From an uncultured Mycoplasmatota bacterium (lineage in GTDB: Bacteria; Bacillota_I; Bacilli_A; RF39; UBA660): DNA of 33,493 bases. The notes beneath the pieces are model-generated. The model did not search any database, had not been told where the DNA came from, and saw only the letters and a program-made list of their open reading frames with translations. Positions 1 to 7,911 of the stretch are shown here, piece by piece (position 1 is the first letter of the stretch; every line of letters begins with the position of its first letter). Made by a program: the position numbers and the translations under genes. The stretch covers positions 1-33,493 of the forward strand of contig URNW01000017.1 of the NCBI GenBank assembly GCA_900549285.1. Direction: 5' to 3'.

Positions 1-138
1 CATATAATTATATATGTTATATTTCTAATATACATTATTATTGAGTATTAGTCAACGATTTTATGTTATTATGCAGCAATAAATTTTTGCTTATCAATAT
101 CTATGTCATAATAAACTCATAAGTATGGAGAAACTAAA

Positions 139-657
139 ATGAATGTAATAGATATTGAAAGAGAAAACTTAAACTCATTAAAATTTAATATTAAATTCAT
201 GAGAGAAGAAGAAGGAATTCCCCAAAAAGAAATAGCTAAAAAATTAGGCGTATCAAGAAGTACCTATTCTTTATGGGAACTAGAAATCAATATAATTCCT
301 CTACCAAGACTAATAGAACTATGTAAAATATATCACTGTTCAATTGATTATATTTTAAAACTTAATGAAACAAAAAGATATCCTCATATGAAAGAAGATA
401 TTGATTTTAATTTACATCAAAAGCGATTAAAAGAAATAAGAAAAGAACATAAATATACACAAGCCAAAATAGCTAAAATACTAAATACAGATAATGGAGT
501 AATATCTCGCTATGAAAGTGGTAAAACACTAATTTTAACCAGTTTTCTAATAGAATATACCAAAATATTTAATATATCCGCAGATTATTTATTAGGAAAA
601 ATAAACGATAAAATAATAATAAAAAAATCTATAATGAATAAAAATTTCAATTTTTAA
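139..657 (+). CDS. Tandem double helix-turn-helix (XRE/Cro-type) regulator
   Basis: This is a probable cytoplasmic DNA-binding regulator of 172 residues. Two XRE-type HTH domains lie in tandem. The first, about residues 15-70, contains the helix pair around KEIAKKLGVSRSTYSLWE. The second, about residues 92-150, contains AKIAKILNTDNGVISRYESG. Both end in the IDYIL / ADYLLG phrase common in this family. No sensor, peptidase or membrane segment is visible, so its ligand and targets are unknown. The ATG is preceded by GGAG eight bases upstream. It is alone on its strand before the glycosyltransferase at 713, which has its own promoter-like sequence. Two HTH copies in one chain could bind a direct repeat without dimerising, but that is inference. 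Confidence 0.85.
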   Translation: MNVIDIERENLNSLKFNIKFMREEEGIPQKEIAKKLGVSRSTYSLWELEINIIPLPRLIELCKIYHCSIDYILKLNETKRYPHMKEDIDFNLHQKRLKEIRKEHKYTQAKIAKILNTDNGVISRYESGKTLILTSFLIEYTKIFNISADYLLGKINDKIIIKKSIMNKNFNF

Positions 658-667
658 TAAAAAAATC

Positions 668-695
668 TTTAAATCTCTTTATTTTATTATATAAT
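668..695 (+). promoter_or_regulatory. Probable sigma-A promoter of the GT4 glycosyltransferase gene
   Basis: TTTAAA at 668-673 and TATAAT at 690-695 are separated by 16 bases. Transcription would start near 702, inside or just before the AGGGAG ribosome site (701-706) of the gene at 713, so the leader would be very short. Called by motif only. Confidence 0.4.
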
Positions 696-712
696 AGATA
701 AGGGAGATATTT

Positions 713-1888
713 ATGAAAATAGCAATCTTTACAGAAACATACGAACCATACGTCTCTGGTGTTACAACAAGTATTAAAATGCTAAAAGAAGCTCTAGAAA
801 AAATGCATCATAAAGTATATATTGTAACTGTAAATTTAAAGAACTATCGTTTTTATTATGATAAAAAAAATAAAATTATTTATATTCCAGGAATAAAAAC
901 TAAAATATATGATGCTAGATTAAGTGGAATTTATTCTAAAAAAGCATTCAAAATAATTAAAACATGGAATTTAGATATAATTCATAGTCAAACCGAATTT
1001 GGAATTGGTATGTTTTCTAGAATTGTAAGCAAAAAATTACATATACCAGTCATTCATACATATCATACTTTATATGAAGATTATGTCTATTATGTAACAC
1101 ATAATCATTTTAATAGTTTAGGAAAAAAAGTAGTAAAAAAACTAACAAAATATTTTTGTGAAAAGAAATGTGATGGTCTAATTGTTCCTACTGAAAAAAT
1201 AAAAGAACTTTTCACTCAAAAATACCATATAAAAAAAGAAATCAATGTAATTCCAACTGGCATAGATATCGAAAAATTCAAACTAACTCCTAAAATAAAA
1301 AAAGAAATGGAACATATCAAAAAAGAATGGAATTTAAAAAATGATGATTTTATTATTGGAGCGGTTGGTAGAATAGCAACTGAAAAAAGTTTTGATATAT
1401 TAATTAAAAATACCAAAAAGTTAATAGAAAAAAATAAAAAAATAAAATTAATGATTGTCGGGGATGGTCCTGAAATAGAAAATCTTAAAAAGTTAAGTAA
1501 AGATTTAAAAGTTAATAAAAATATTATTTTTACAGGAAAAGTCAAATATGAACTAATGCCTGCTTACTACAATTTATTTCATGTATTAGTTTCTTTTTCA
1601 ACTACTGAAACACAAGGATTAACAATAATTGAAGGTTTAGCAGCTAAAAAACCAGTACTATGTATTAATGATAAAAGCTTTCAAAAAATGATAAAAAATG
1701 GATATAATGGCTACTTATTTAAAGATGGAAATGAATATATAAAACAAATTACCGAATTAAAAGAAAATCATTCATTATATAAAAAAATATCTGAAAATGC
1801 ACTATTAAGTGTTCAAGAATATTCGAAAGAAAACTTTGGCAAAAAGGTTTTAGAGGTATATAAAAAAGCATTAATCACGAAGAACTAA
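713..1888 (+). CDS. GT4-family glycosyltransferase, diacylglycerol glucosyltransferase-like
   Basis: This is a GT-B fold retaining glycosyltransferase of 391 residues, probably membrane-associated. The N-terminus (MKIAIFTETYEPYVSGVTTS) and the IHTYHTLYEDY stretch near residues 114-124 are typical of Gram-positive 1,2-diacylglycerol 3-alpha-glucosyltransferases, which make glycolipids from UDP-glucose. The C-terminal donor domain has GAVGRIATEKS (about 216-226), VGDGPE (249-254) and the E-x7-E pair E299/E307. Length fits the family. The acceptor cannot be proved from sequence; other GT4 enzymes such as mannosyltransferases look similar. AGGGAG lies upstream of the ATG. Its 3' end overlaps the convergent gene at 1871-2767 by 18 bases, and its stop codon lies inside the shared terminator hairpin. 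Confidence 0.85.
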   Translation: MKIAIFTETYEPYVSGVTTSIKMLKEALEKMHHKVYIVTVNLKNYRFYYDKKNKIIYIPGIKTKIYDARLSGIYSKKAFKIIKTWNLDIIHSQTEFGIGMFSRIVSKKLHIPVIHTYHTLYEDYVYYVTHNHFNSLGKKVVKKLTKYFCEKKCDGLIVPTEKIKELFTQKYHIKKEINVIPTGIDIEKFKLTPKIKKEMEHIKKEWNLKNDDFIIGAVGRIATEKSFDILIKNTKKLIEKNKKIKLMIVGDGPEIENLKKLSKDLKVNKNIIFTGKVKYELMPAYYNLFHVLVSFSTTETQGLTIIEGLAAKKPVLCINDKSFQKMIKNGYNGYLFKDGNEYIKQITELKENHSLYKKISENALLSVQEYSKENFGKKVLEVYKKALITKN

Positions 1889-1897
1889 TGCTTTTTT
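1862..1897. terminator. Bidirectional intrinsic terminator holding both convergent stop codons
   Basis: A 12-bp perfect stem pairs AAAAAAGCATTA (1862-1873) with TAATGCTTTTTT (1886-1897) across a 12-base loop, with a T-run on either strand. The plus-strand TAA (1886-1888) and the minus-strand TAA (1871-1873) are the mirror-image ends of the two stem arms. Confidence 0.85.
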
Positions 1898-2767
1898 CTG
1901 TATATTTAATAAATCATCTGCTAAAAAGTAAGCATTTTCTTTATTTTTTAACAAGAAAGAAATTTGTTGCATCAAGAAATAAATATACTGATATAAAGAA
2001 TAATATTGCCATTCTAAACTAGGATGATTATCTAATTTGAATTTACCTTGATAATGATTTAATAAATCTAAATAAATACCTTCAAAATAAAAAGTATTAG
2101 AATATTGTGAAACACAATTTTGAATATCTTGATTAACACTTTGAATCCAAGAAGTAACAAATGGAATATATCTAGTTATAATAGGAAAATTACCAACTGT
2201 CATATAAGAATTATTAGATAAACTTAAAACATAAGTAATAATTTTTTGCAAATACAAAATTTCTTTTTCAAAAATTAACTCTCTTCCCGTTTTATTAGGA
2301 ATTTGACGTAAATGATTTAGTAATTCACCTGTACATCCAAAAAAACTAGTAATAGTGAAAGTCTGATTATTATAAAAATCTTGAAAATGTTCTGTTCCAC
2401 TTGGATAAAAAGACATAGCTTGTTCTTTATCTACATAATTTTCCAAACATGTTCCTTGATATGTCTTTTTCCAACCATCAAAAACAATAGAAAAATGCTT
2501 TTTTACATCATTTAAACTAGGATTTTGACATAAAAATTCATAAATTTGTTGATTAGAATTTTCTCCTGCAATAGAGAAAGTCTTAAAATTTATATTCACG
2601 CCTAAATTATTATTAGCATCTACAAATGGTTTAAACTTTTCTAACCAAGGACAAACATTATTATTAATAGCAGTCCAACCAGCACTAATAGAATTTCCAA
2701 TTCCCATCATACAAACTTGATTAACTTGTAAAGAATCCATTAAATGAATCATAAACTTTAAAAACAC
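1871..2767 (-). CDS. SGNH/GDSL-like hydrolase, start uncertain
   Basis: This is a probable esterase/acylhydrolase-type protein of about 298 residues, substrate unknown. The N-terminal MGIGNSISAGW resembles SGNH block I (GDS/GNS with the nucleophile Ser). SIAGEN could supply a further block. DNHPS near the C-terminus could hold the catalytic Asp-His pair, although the usual spacing is DxxH and here it is DxH. No signal peptide is visible from the chosen start. The GTG at 2767 has no good ribosome site. The same frame stays open upstream to a TAA at 2825-2827 and reads like protein (KPYSLEQSYELLDDISK). A well-placed ATG at 2833 lies two codons before that TAA, behind AAAGGGG. The true start may therefore be lost by mutation or be non-canonical. 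The family call is moderate. Confidence 0.55.
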   Translation of the reverse strand: MFLKFMIHLMDSLQVNQVCMMGIGNSISAGWTAINNNVCPWLEKFKPFVDANNNLGVNINFKTFSIAGENSNQQIYEFLCQNPSLNDVKKHFSIVFDGWKKTYQGTCLENYVDKEQAMSFYPSGTEHFQDFYNNQTFTITSFFGCTGELLNHLRQIPNKTGRELIFEKEILYLQKIITYVLSLSNNSYMTVGNFPIITRYIPFVTSWIQSVNQDIQNCVSQYSNTFYFEGIYLDLLNHYQGKFKLDNHPSLEWQYYSLYQYIYFLMQQISFLLKNKENAYFLADDLLNIQKKALVLRD

Positions 2768-2872
2768 TTTAGATATATCATCAAGTAATTCATAAGATTG
2801 TTCTAACGAATAAGGCTTTTTTATTTAAACCATCCCCTTTCTTTTCTAAAAAAATATTATAACACCAAAAAG

Positions 2873-2928
2873 AAAAAAAGCAAGTACTACTAAGATTACT
2901 AAAAGGTAACCTCTTACTTAGCTTTTTT
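2873..2928 (-). terminator. Intrinsic terminator of pnp
   Basis: On the minus strand the end of pnp forms AAAAAAGC-AAGTA (one bulged T) pairing with TACTTGCTTTTTTT. A smaller GGTTAC/GTAATC hairpin sits inside. The T-run reads minus, and the pnp stop codon lies in the 5' arm. Confidence 0.7.
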
Positions 2929-5076
2929 CTTTTCATCTTTTTTATCAGGTTTAGGTAAAGCTTGCTTTCTAGATAAATTAAGTCTACCACGATTATCATA
3001 TCCCAAAGCTTTTACTAAAATTTTATCGCCAACTGAAACCAAATCTTTTGGCTTTTCTATTCTTTTATAATCCAGCTCCGAAACATGAACAAGGCCTTCA
3101 CATCCTGGCCATAATTCAACAAAGCAGCCAAAATCTTCTACTTTAACAACTTTTCCAGTATAAATAGCTCCCTCTTCTACTTCTCGAATTACTTCTTCAA
3201 TCATTGCTCTTGTCTTCGCAATAATAGCAGCATCTGTATGATAAATAATAACTCTTCCATCATCTTCTAAGTCAACTTTTACTGCATCTTTATCATTAAC
3301 ACTCTTAACATTACTAGCCTCTAATATAATTTTAGTAATCATATCTCCACCACGACCAATAACATCTTTAATCTTTTCAGGATTAATTTTAAAAGTATCA
3401 ATTTTAGGAGCATATTTTGATAAACTCTTACGAGGTTCTGGAATACATTCAGCCATAACATCTAAGATTTGTAAACGTGCTTTTTTAGCTTGAGCAAGTG
3501 CTTCTTTCAATATTTTTTCCGTAACACCCTTAATTTTAATATCCATTTGCAAAGCCGTAATACCTGTACGTGTACCAGCTACTTTAAAATCCATATCTCC
3601 CATATGATCTTCAAGCCCCTGAATATCAGTTAAAATAGTATGTTTCTTTTTATCTTCAGACTCAATAAGTCCCATGGCAATACCTGCAACTGGAGCTTTA
3701 ATAGGAACACCTGCAGCCATTAAGCTTAAACAACCAGCACAAATAGTTGCTTGACTACTACTTCCATTTGATTCTAAGATTTCACTAACAACACGAATGG
3801 TATAAGGAAATTCTTCTTCACTAGGTATTACTTGAGCAAGTGCTCTTTCTCCTAAAGCTCCATGGCCAATTTCTCTTCTACCAGGAGCACCATATCTTCC
3901 TGTTTCACCAACTGAAAAAGCTGGGAAATTATAATGTAACATAAATCTTTTTGAATCTTCTAAACCAAGTCCATCTAAAATTTGATGTTCTCCAATTGCT
4001 CCTAAAGTTGTTGTTGCAAGTGATTGAGTCTCTCCTCTTGTAAAAACAGCTGAACCATGAGTACGCGGAAGTAAATCTATCTCACAAGATAAAGGACGAA
4101 TCTCATCCATAGCTCTTCCATCTGGACGTATCTTTTTATCAGTTATTAACTTTCTTACTTCTTCTGCTTCAATAAGATTTACTATTTTTTCTACTTGTTT
4201 TAACTTTTCTGATGCATCTTCATCTTCTGCATAAACTTCTGTAAAATTCTCAATTGTCCGTTCCTTTACAGCATCAATAGCGGCATATTTTTCCAACTTA
4301 TCTTTAATTTGAATAGCTTCTAACATATCTTTTGTAGCAAATTCTCGAACAGCAGACACAATATCTCCATCTAACTCTGCTTTTGGAAGCTCTACTTTTT
4401 CTACACCAATTTCCTCAATAATTTCTTGTTGAAACTTACATAATGTTTTCAAATTTTCATGTCCAAACATCAAAGCTTCAAGCATTTCTTTTTCGCTTAA
4501 TTCTTGAGCACCAGCTTCAACCATACAAATAGCATCACTAGTTCCAGCAACAGTCAACGAAAGTGTACTATCTTCTACTTCTTTAGCTGTTGGATTAATA
4601 ACAAGTTTACCGTCAACTTTTCCAACAATTACTCCACTTACTGGTCCATCAAAAGGAATTTTTGAAATACCAAGACATAAACTAGTACCAAATAAAGCAG
4701 CCATTTCTGGAGAATTATCTGGATCAACAGATAAAACTGTATTAATAACTTGAATTTCTTGTCTCAAATTTTCATCAAACATAGGCCTAATTGGACGGTC
4801 TATTAATCTAGCGGCTAAAGTAGCAGCATCACTAGGTCTTCCTTCCCTTTTAATAAATCCACCAGGTATTTTACCAACTGAATATAACTTTTCTTGATAT
4901 AAAACTTGTAATGGAAAAAAATCTTGACCTGTTACTTCTTTTCCCATCACACAAACAGATAATACAACCGTATCACCATATCGAACAAGTACTGCTCCAT
5001 CAGTTTGTTTTGCAAGTTCACCAGTTTCAACAATTAAATCTCTGCCTAAAAAATCTAACTTAAATACTTTCTTCAT
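2914..5076 (-). CDS. pnp: Polyribonucleotide nucleotidyltransferase (PNPase)
   Basis: This is a phosphorolytic 3'-to-5' exoribonuclease acting in mRNA decay, a trimer in the cytoplasm. At 720 residues it has the full family layout. The first RNase PH domain carries GGFIKREGRPS. A helical linker follows, then the second RNase PH domain (RTHGSAVFTRGETQ, then YNFPAFSVGETGR and GHGALGERAL). Next comes a KH domain with the GRGG loop (KDVIGRGGDMITKI, about residue 580) and an S1 domain (IYTGKVVKVEDFGCFVEL, about residues 640-700). The tail is Lys-rich. The ATG follows GAAGGAG. It lies directly downstream of rpsO, the conserved Gram-positive order, with an intrinsic terminator between them, so it is probably expressed by read-through as well as from any promoter of its own. 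Confidence 0.98.
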   Translation of the reverse strand: MKKVFKLDFLGRDLIVETGELAKQTDGAVLVRYGDTVVLSVCVMGKEVTGQDFFPLQVLYQEKLYSVGKIPGGFIKREGRPSDAATLAARLIDRPIRPMFDENLRQEIQVINTVLSVDPDNSPEMAALFGTSLCLGISKIPFDGPVSGVIVGKVDGKLVINPTAKEVEDSTLSLTVAGTSDAICMVEAGAQELSEKEMLEALMFGHENLKTLCKFQQEIIEEIGVEKVELPKAELDGDIVSAVREFATKDMLEAIQIKDKLEKYAAIDAVKERTIENFTEVYAEDEDASEKLKQVEKIVNLIEAEEVRKLITDKKIRPDGRAMDEIRPLSCEIDLLPRTHGSAVFTRGETQSLATTTLGAIGEHQILDGLGLEDSKRFMLHYNFPAFSVGETGRYGAPGRREIGHGALGERALAQVIPSEEEFPYTIRVVSEILESNGSSSQATICAGCLSLMAAGVPIKAPVAGIAMGLIESEDKKKHTILTDIQGLEDHMGDMDFKVAGTRTGITALQMDIKIKGVTEKILKEALAQAKKARLQILDVMAECIPEPRKSLSKYAPKIDTFKINPEKIKDVIGRGGDMITKIILEASNVKSVNDKDAVKVDLEDDGRVIIYHTDAAIIAKTRAMIEEVIREVEEGAIYTGKVVKVEDFGCFVELWPGCEGLVHVSELDYKRIEKPKDLVSVGDKILVKALGYDNRGRLNLSRKQALPKPDKKDEKKKAK

Positions 5077-5092
5077 ATATGCTCCTTCTATT

Positions 5093-5124
5093 TATAAAAA
5101 AAGACACTAAAAATTTTAGTGCCT
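5093..5124 (-). terminator. Terminator or attenuator between rpsO and pnp
   Basis: On the minus strand, GGCACTAAAA and TTTTAGTGTC form a 9-10 bp stem followed by seven T residues, directly after the rpsO TAG (5125-5127). It lies 17 bases before the pnp start, so it probably sets the rpsO:pnp ratio. Confidence 0.85.
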
Positions 5125-5394
5125 CTATTTTCTTAAATTTAATTTTTTAATTACATCACGATAACTAACAACATCATTTTCTTTTAAGTAAGCAAGTAAC
5201 TTTCTTCTTTTACCAACTTTCATCAAAAGTCCACGATTAGAATGATAGTCATGTTTATGTACTTTTAAATGTTCAGTTAAATCATTAATTTCATGAGTAA
5301 GAATTGCTATTTGTACTTCTGCTGAACCACAATCCTTTTCATTCTTACCAAATTCCTTAATTAATTTAGCTTTTTCTTCTTTAGTAACTGCCAT
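5125..5394 (-). CDS. rpsO: 30S ribosomal protein S15
   Basis: This primary 16S rRNA-binding protein of the small-subunit platform has 89 residues, the usual length. The family signature HDYHSNRGLLMKVGKRRKLL is intact, and the sequence ends KKLNLRK. The open frame begins 12 codons earlier. I place the start at the ATG of MAVTKEE because GGAGG lies six bases before it and S15 proteins begin there; the upstream ATG overlaps the ribosome site. Transcription continues toward pnp through the hairpin at 5093-5124. Confidence 0.98.
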   Translation of the reverse strand: MAVTKEEKAKLIKEFGKNEKDCGSAEVQIAILTHEINDLTEHLKVHKHDYHSNRGLLMKVGKRRKLLAYLKENDVVSYRDVIKKLNLRK

Positions 5395-5483
5395 AAACAT
5401 CCTCCTTTTCCTATAAACGGTTCCATCCAAGTAAAAATTTAAGGAGTAAATTTAAACTGAGATAAAACTTACAGAACTATTAT

Positions 5484-5489
5484 ATTATA
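5484..5489 (-). promoter_or_regulatory. Probable -10 box of the rpsO promoter
   Basis: TATAAT is read on the minus strand about 90 bases before the rpsO start. TTTCAG at 18 bases spacing could serve as a weak -35. The roughly 80-base leader between it and rpsO could hold an S15 regulatory fold, which I could not define. Confidence 0.4.
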
Positions 5490-5515
5490 GGACCAAGAAA
5501 AAATCAACTGAAACT

Positions 5516-6508
5516 TTACTTGATACGTAAATGATCTTCTCTAGACTTTTTAAGTAAAAAGGAAACATTTTCTAAAAGACCTTTTTCATGACTTTGATCT
5601 AGTTCCATCATATATTCCGTAAAATAAATAGGATCAACAATTAATTGAACTTTAGAAATAACATCTTGTTTTATTTCACACACCATAAACACACTAGCAT
5701 CTCGAACAAATAGACTTTCAAAATATCCACTTCTACTCCACACCTCACGTTCATTAATATCAAATAATAGTCCATCTGTTAAAATAGTATAATGAACATC
5801 TATATTATTAGAATAGAAATCCTTCATTTGAAAATTAGGATCATCTAAAACAAAATCTAAATCTATATTATCCAAATAAGCCAAATGAGAAATAATATAG
5901 CTCATCCACTTCTTTTTTTCATCTCTAAAATTATACAAATTCATTTCATCTTTAGAAGGAAAAGCCCTAGAAGCAAAACGAAAATCTCTTGTGCAAAATA
6001 TTCTTTCGTGCTTTCCTCTTTCTTTTCTATCTATAATGTATTCATAATGAGGAGCTACTGCTAACTGAATTTCTCCAGATTTAAAATCTATTTTTGAAAA
6101 CGGAATAACATCTTTTGGAAAAAAAGCTCTCTGAAAATGATGATTAGAATGAAAAACAGGTACAATATTATATGAATCTAAAGTATTTAACCTTAAATAA
6201 ACAGAATCAATTCCATACTCTTTCTGAATCTCTTCTAATTTAATAACAATACTATGAAAATCATGAATCTCTATAATTTGCCCCAAAAACTCTTTCATTA
6301 AATCTATTTCATCAATATGATGTTCAATCAACAAATCCATTAATTTTACTTTATTTCCCAAAGATATTAACTTATTTTCTTTCAAACCATTAAGGAAAAA
6401 CATAGTATCTTTAAACAAAGAATAACCGTATGTCTTCTTTAACTCATCTAATCGTTTAAACAAATTAATCCATTCTGTTACCCTTTTAATTATTCCACTA
6501 TTATTCAT
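5516..6508 (-). CDS. Unrecognised 330-residue protein
   Basis: I do not recognise a family. The protein is soluble-looking, with no signal peptide or membrane span. The N-terminal third is helical and charged (residues about 1-100, with LKEN, MDLLIEHHIDEIDLMKEFL). The rest mixes strands and loops rich in aromatic residues and histidines (VPVFHSNHHFQRAFFP; APHYEYIIDRKERGKHERIFCTRDFRFASRAFPSKDE). AGGAGGG lies just before the ATG, so translation is well supported. It is a single gene between rpsO and a small membrane protein gene, all on the minus strand. An 11-bp-spaced TTTACACC repeat lies upstream (6614-6632). A possible -10 box (TATAAT, minus strand) is at 6539-6544. Confidence 0.7.
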   Translation of the reverse strand: MNNSGIIKRVTEWINLFKRLDELKKTYGYSLFKDTMFFLNGLKENKLISLGNKVKLMDLLIEHHIDEIDLMKEFLGQIIEIHDFHSIVIKLEEIQKEYGIDSVYLRLNTLDSYNIVPVFHSNHHFQRAFFPKDVIPFSKIDFKSGEIQLAVAPHYEYIIDRKERGKHERIFCTRDFRFASRAFPSKDEMNLYNFRDEKKKWMSYIISHLAYLDNIDLDFVLDDPNFQMKDFYSNNIDVHYTILTDGLLFDINEREVWSRSGYFESLFVRDASVFMVCEIKQDVISKVQLIVDPIYFTEYMMELDQSHEKGLLENVSFLLKKSREDHLRIK

Positions 6509-6613
6509 TGTACCCTCCTGAAAAAATAATTCATCACTATTATATATTAATACATAATACCAAATAACCCGTAAAATTATAATACTACAATTTAAAAAAA
6601 TTAAAAACAGCTT

Positions 6614-6632
6614 TTTACACCAAGTTTACACC
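6614..6632. repeat. Direct repeat TTTACACC x2, 11-bp period
   Basis: TTTACACC occurs at 6614-6621 and 6625-6632, a start-to-start distance of 11 bases, one helical turn. It lies between the unrecognised gene ending its upstream region at 6509 and the small membrane protein gene. The spacing fits a response-regulator type site, but no binding protein is identified. Confidence 0.4.
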
Positions 6633-6635
6633 CTT

Positions 6636-6965
6636 CTAATAAAGATGACATGATTTTTTAGAAATAGACTTTTTTTTAAACCTTGTCTCATCAAAAGTAA
6701 TTTTACCATCCATAAAAAAGCATGTAACCATTTTTTGATAAATATTATCAGCTTCAAACAACAAACAAAAAACATAAAAAATATTAGCAATTGGAAAACA
6801 TACCTTGAATATTAAAGAAACATAATCTTTAAATTGCATCCAAAAAGATTTCTTATTAACAAATAAAAAACCATCTTTCTCCATTTTTTTAGAAAAAGAA
6901 ATAGTTGTTTCATAAATAACAACTACACTAATAGCTACACTTATTAAATAAATAAAAAACAACAT
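6636..6965 (-). CDS. Small membrane protein, function unknown
   Basis: This is a 109-residue protein with two likely membrane segments, residues about 2-22 (FIYLISVAISVVVIY) and about 50-72 (VSLIFKVCFPIANIFYVFCLLF). The tail is basic and ends KKSISKKSCHLY. No family is recognised. AAAGGAGA lies about 10 bases before the ATG. It stands alone upstream of the two-component operon, which is divergent to it, so the 6966-7215 interval probably holds promoters for both directions. Confidence 0.5.
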   Translation of the reverse strand: MLFFIYLISVAISVVVIYETTISFSKKMEKDGFLFVNKKSFWMQFKDYVSLIFKVCFPIANIFYVFCLLFEADNIYQKMVTCFFMDGKITFDETRFKKKSISKKSCHLY

Positions 6966-7161
6966 GTATAAAGGTCTCCTTTCAAGTGTGGGAAATCCAT
7001 AATATCATATAAAAAAAGAAAGTGTCAATACAACAAGTAAAATTAACACAAACTAGACGAACATTTAACATAAATAATATCTACTTTACATTTTATAATC
7101 ATTTCACTCCCCCCAAATTTATTACAAATTATAATTTTAATTAGTGATATAATAATAGCAG

Positions 7162-7194
7162 TTTAAGTTTATTTTAAGTTTTTTTTGATAAAAT
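7162..7194 (+). promoter_or_regulatory. Response-regulator-type promoter of the two-component operon (P1)
   Basis: TTTAAG at 7162-7167 and 7173-7178 (11-bp period) is followed ten bases later by the -10 box TAAAAT (7189-7194), preceded by TGA as an extended -10. There is no good -35, as expected for an activated OmpR-type promoter. The same architecture recurs at 9129-9161. A second possible extended -10 (TGATATAAT, 7145-7153) lies upstream. Confidence 0.65.
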
Positions 7195-7215
7195 ATAATA
7201 TTTAAGGAGGCATTT

Positions 7216-7911
7216 ATGAAAATATTAATAATTGAAGATGAATATAATTTAGCAGATGCCATTGCTACTACCCTAAAATATAACAACTATCTAGTAGAAA
7301 TCTATGCAGATGGTTTAAAAGGTTATGAAGAAGCTTTAACAGAAATTTATGACTTAATTATTTTAGATGTAATGTTACCTAATAAAAATGGCTTTGAAAT
7401 ATTGAAAGATTTAAGAAAAGAAATGATCAATTCTAAAATAATTATGCTAACAGCTAAAAGTGAAATAGAAGATAAAATGATAGGTTTTAATAATGGAGCT
7501 GATGATTATCTAACCAAACCATTCCATATTGATGAATTAATAGCTAGAATTAATAAAGAATTAAGAAGAAAAGACTATTTAAGCAAAGATTTTTTAACAT
7601 TTAATGATATAAAATTAAATTTAAAAGATATGAAATTATATAATAACAATAATAATTTAAATATTAAAATAATTGGAAAAGAATTCAGTATTTTAGAACT
7701 ATTAATGAATAATCCTAATCAAATAATTAAAAAAGAACAAATATTTATCAAAATATGGGGATATAATAGTGATTGTGATATAAACATATTAGAAGCATAT
7801 ATTTCTTTTCTAAGGAAAAAACTGAAATTAATAAAAGCCAATACAACCATTAAAGCAATCAGAAATATGGGATATGTTTTAGAGGTGAATAATGAAAAAA
7901 CTAAAAATTAA
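7216..7911 (+). CDS. OmpR/PhoB-family response regulator
   Basis: This is a 231-residue transcription regulator. The receiver domain (1-115) has the acidic pocket E7-D8, the phospho-acceptor D51 in LIILDVMLP, T79 and K101 (TKPF). The C-terminal winged helix (about 128-226) has the ILELLMNNPNQIIKKEQIF region and ends KAIRNMGYVLE, as in OmpR/PhoB proteins. AAGGAGG lies five bases before the ATG. It overlaps the kinase gene by 20 bases, indicating coupling. The two TTTAAG-repeat promoters, one before this gene and one before the transporter gene, suggest it controls itself and the transporter, a common arrangement for antimicrobial-peptide or envelope-stress sensors. The signal is not readable from sequence. 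Confidence 0.93.
   Translation: MKILIIEDEYNLADAIATTLKYNNYLVEIYADGLKGYEEALTEIYDLIILDVMLPNKNGFEILKDLRKEMINSKIIMLTAKSEIEDKMIGFNNGADDYLTKPFHIDELIARINKELRRKDYLSKDFLTFNDIKLNLKDMKLYNNNNNLNIKIIGKEFSILELLMNNPNQIIKKEQIFIKIWGYNSDCDINILEAYISFLRKKLKLIKANTTIKAIRNMGYVLEVNNEKTKN

Noticed and set aside
2790..2999. Minus-strand 69-codon frame overlapping the pnp 3' end
   Set aside because: It reads across the pnp end and the terminator in another frame, with low-complexity Lys/Phe composition.
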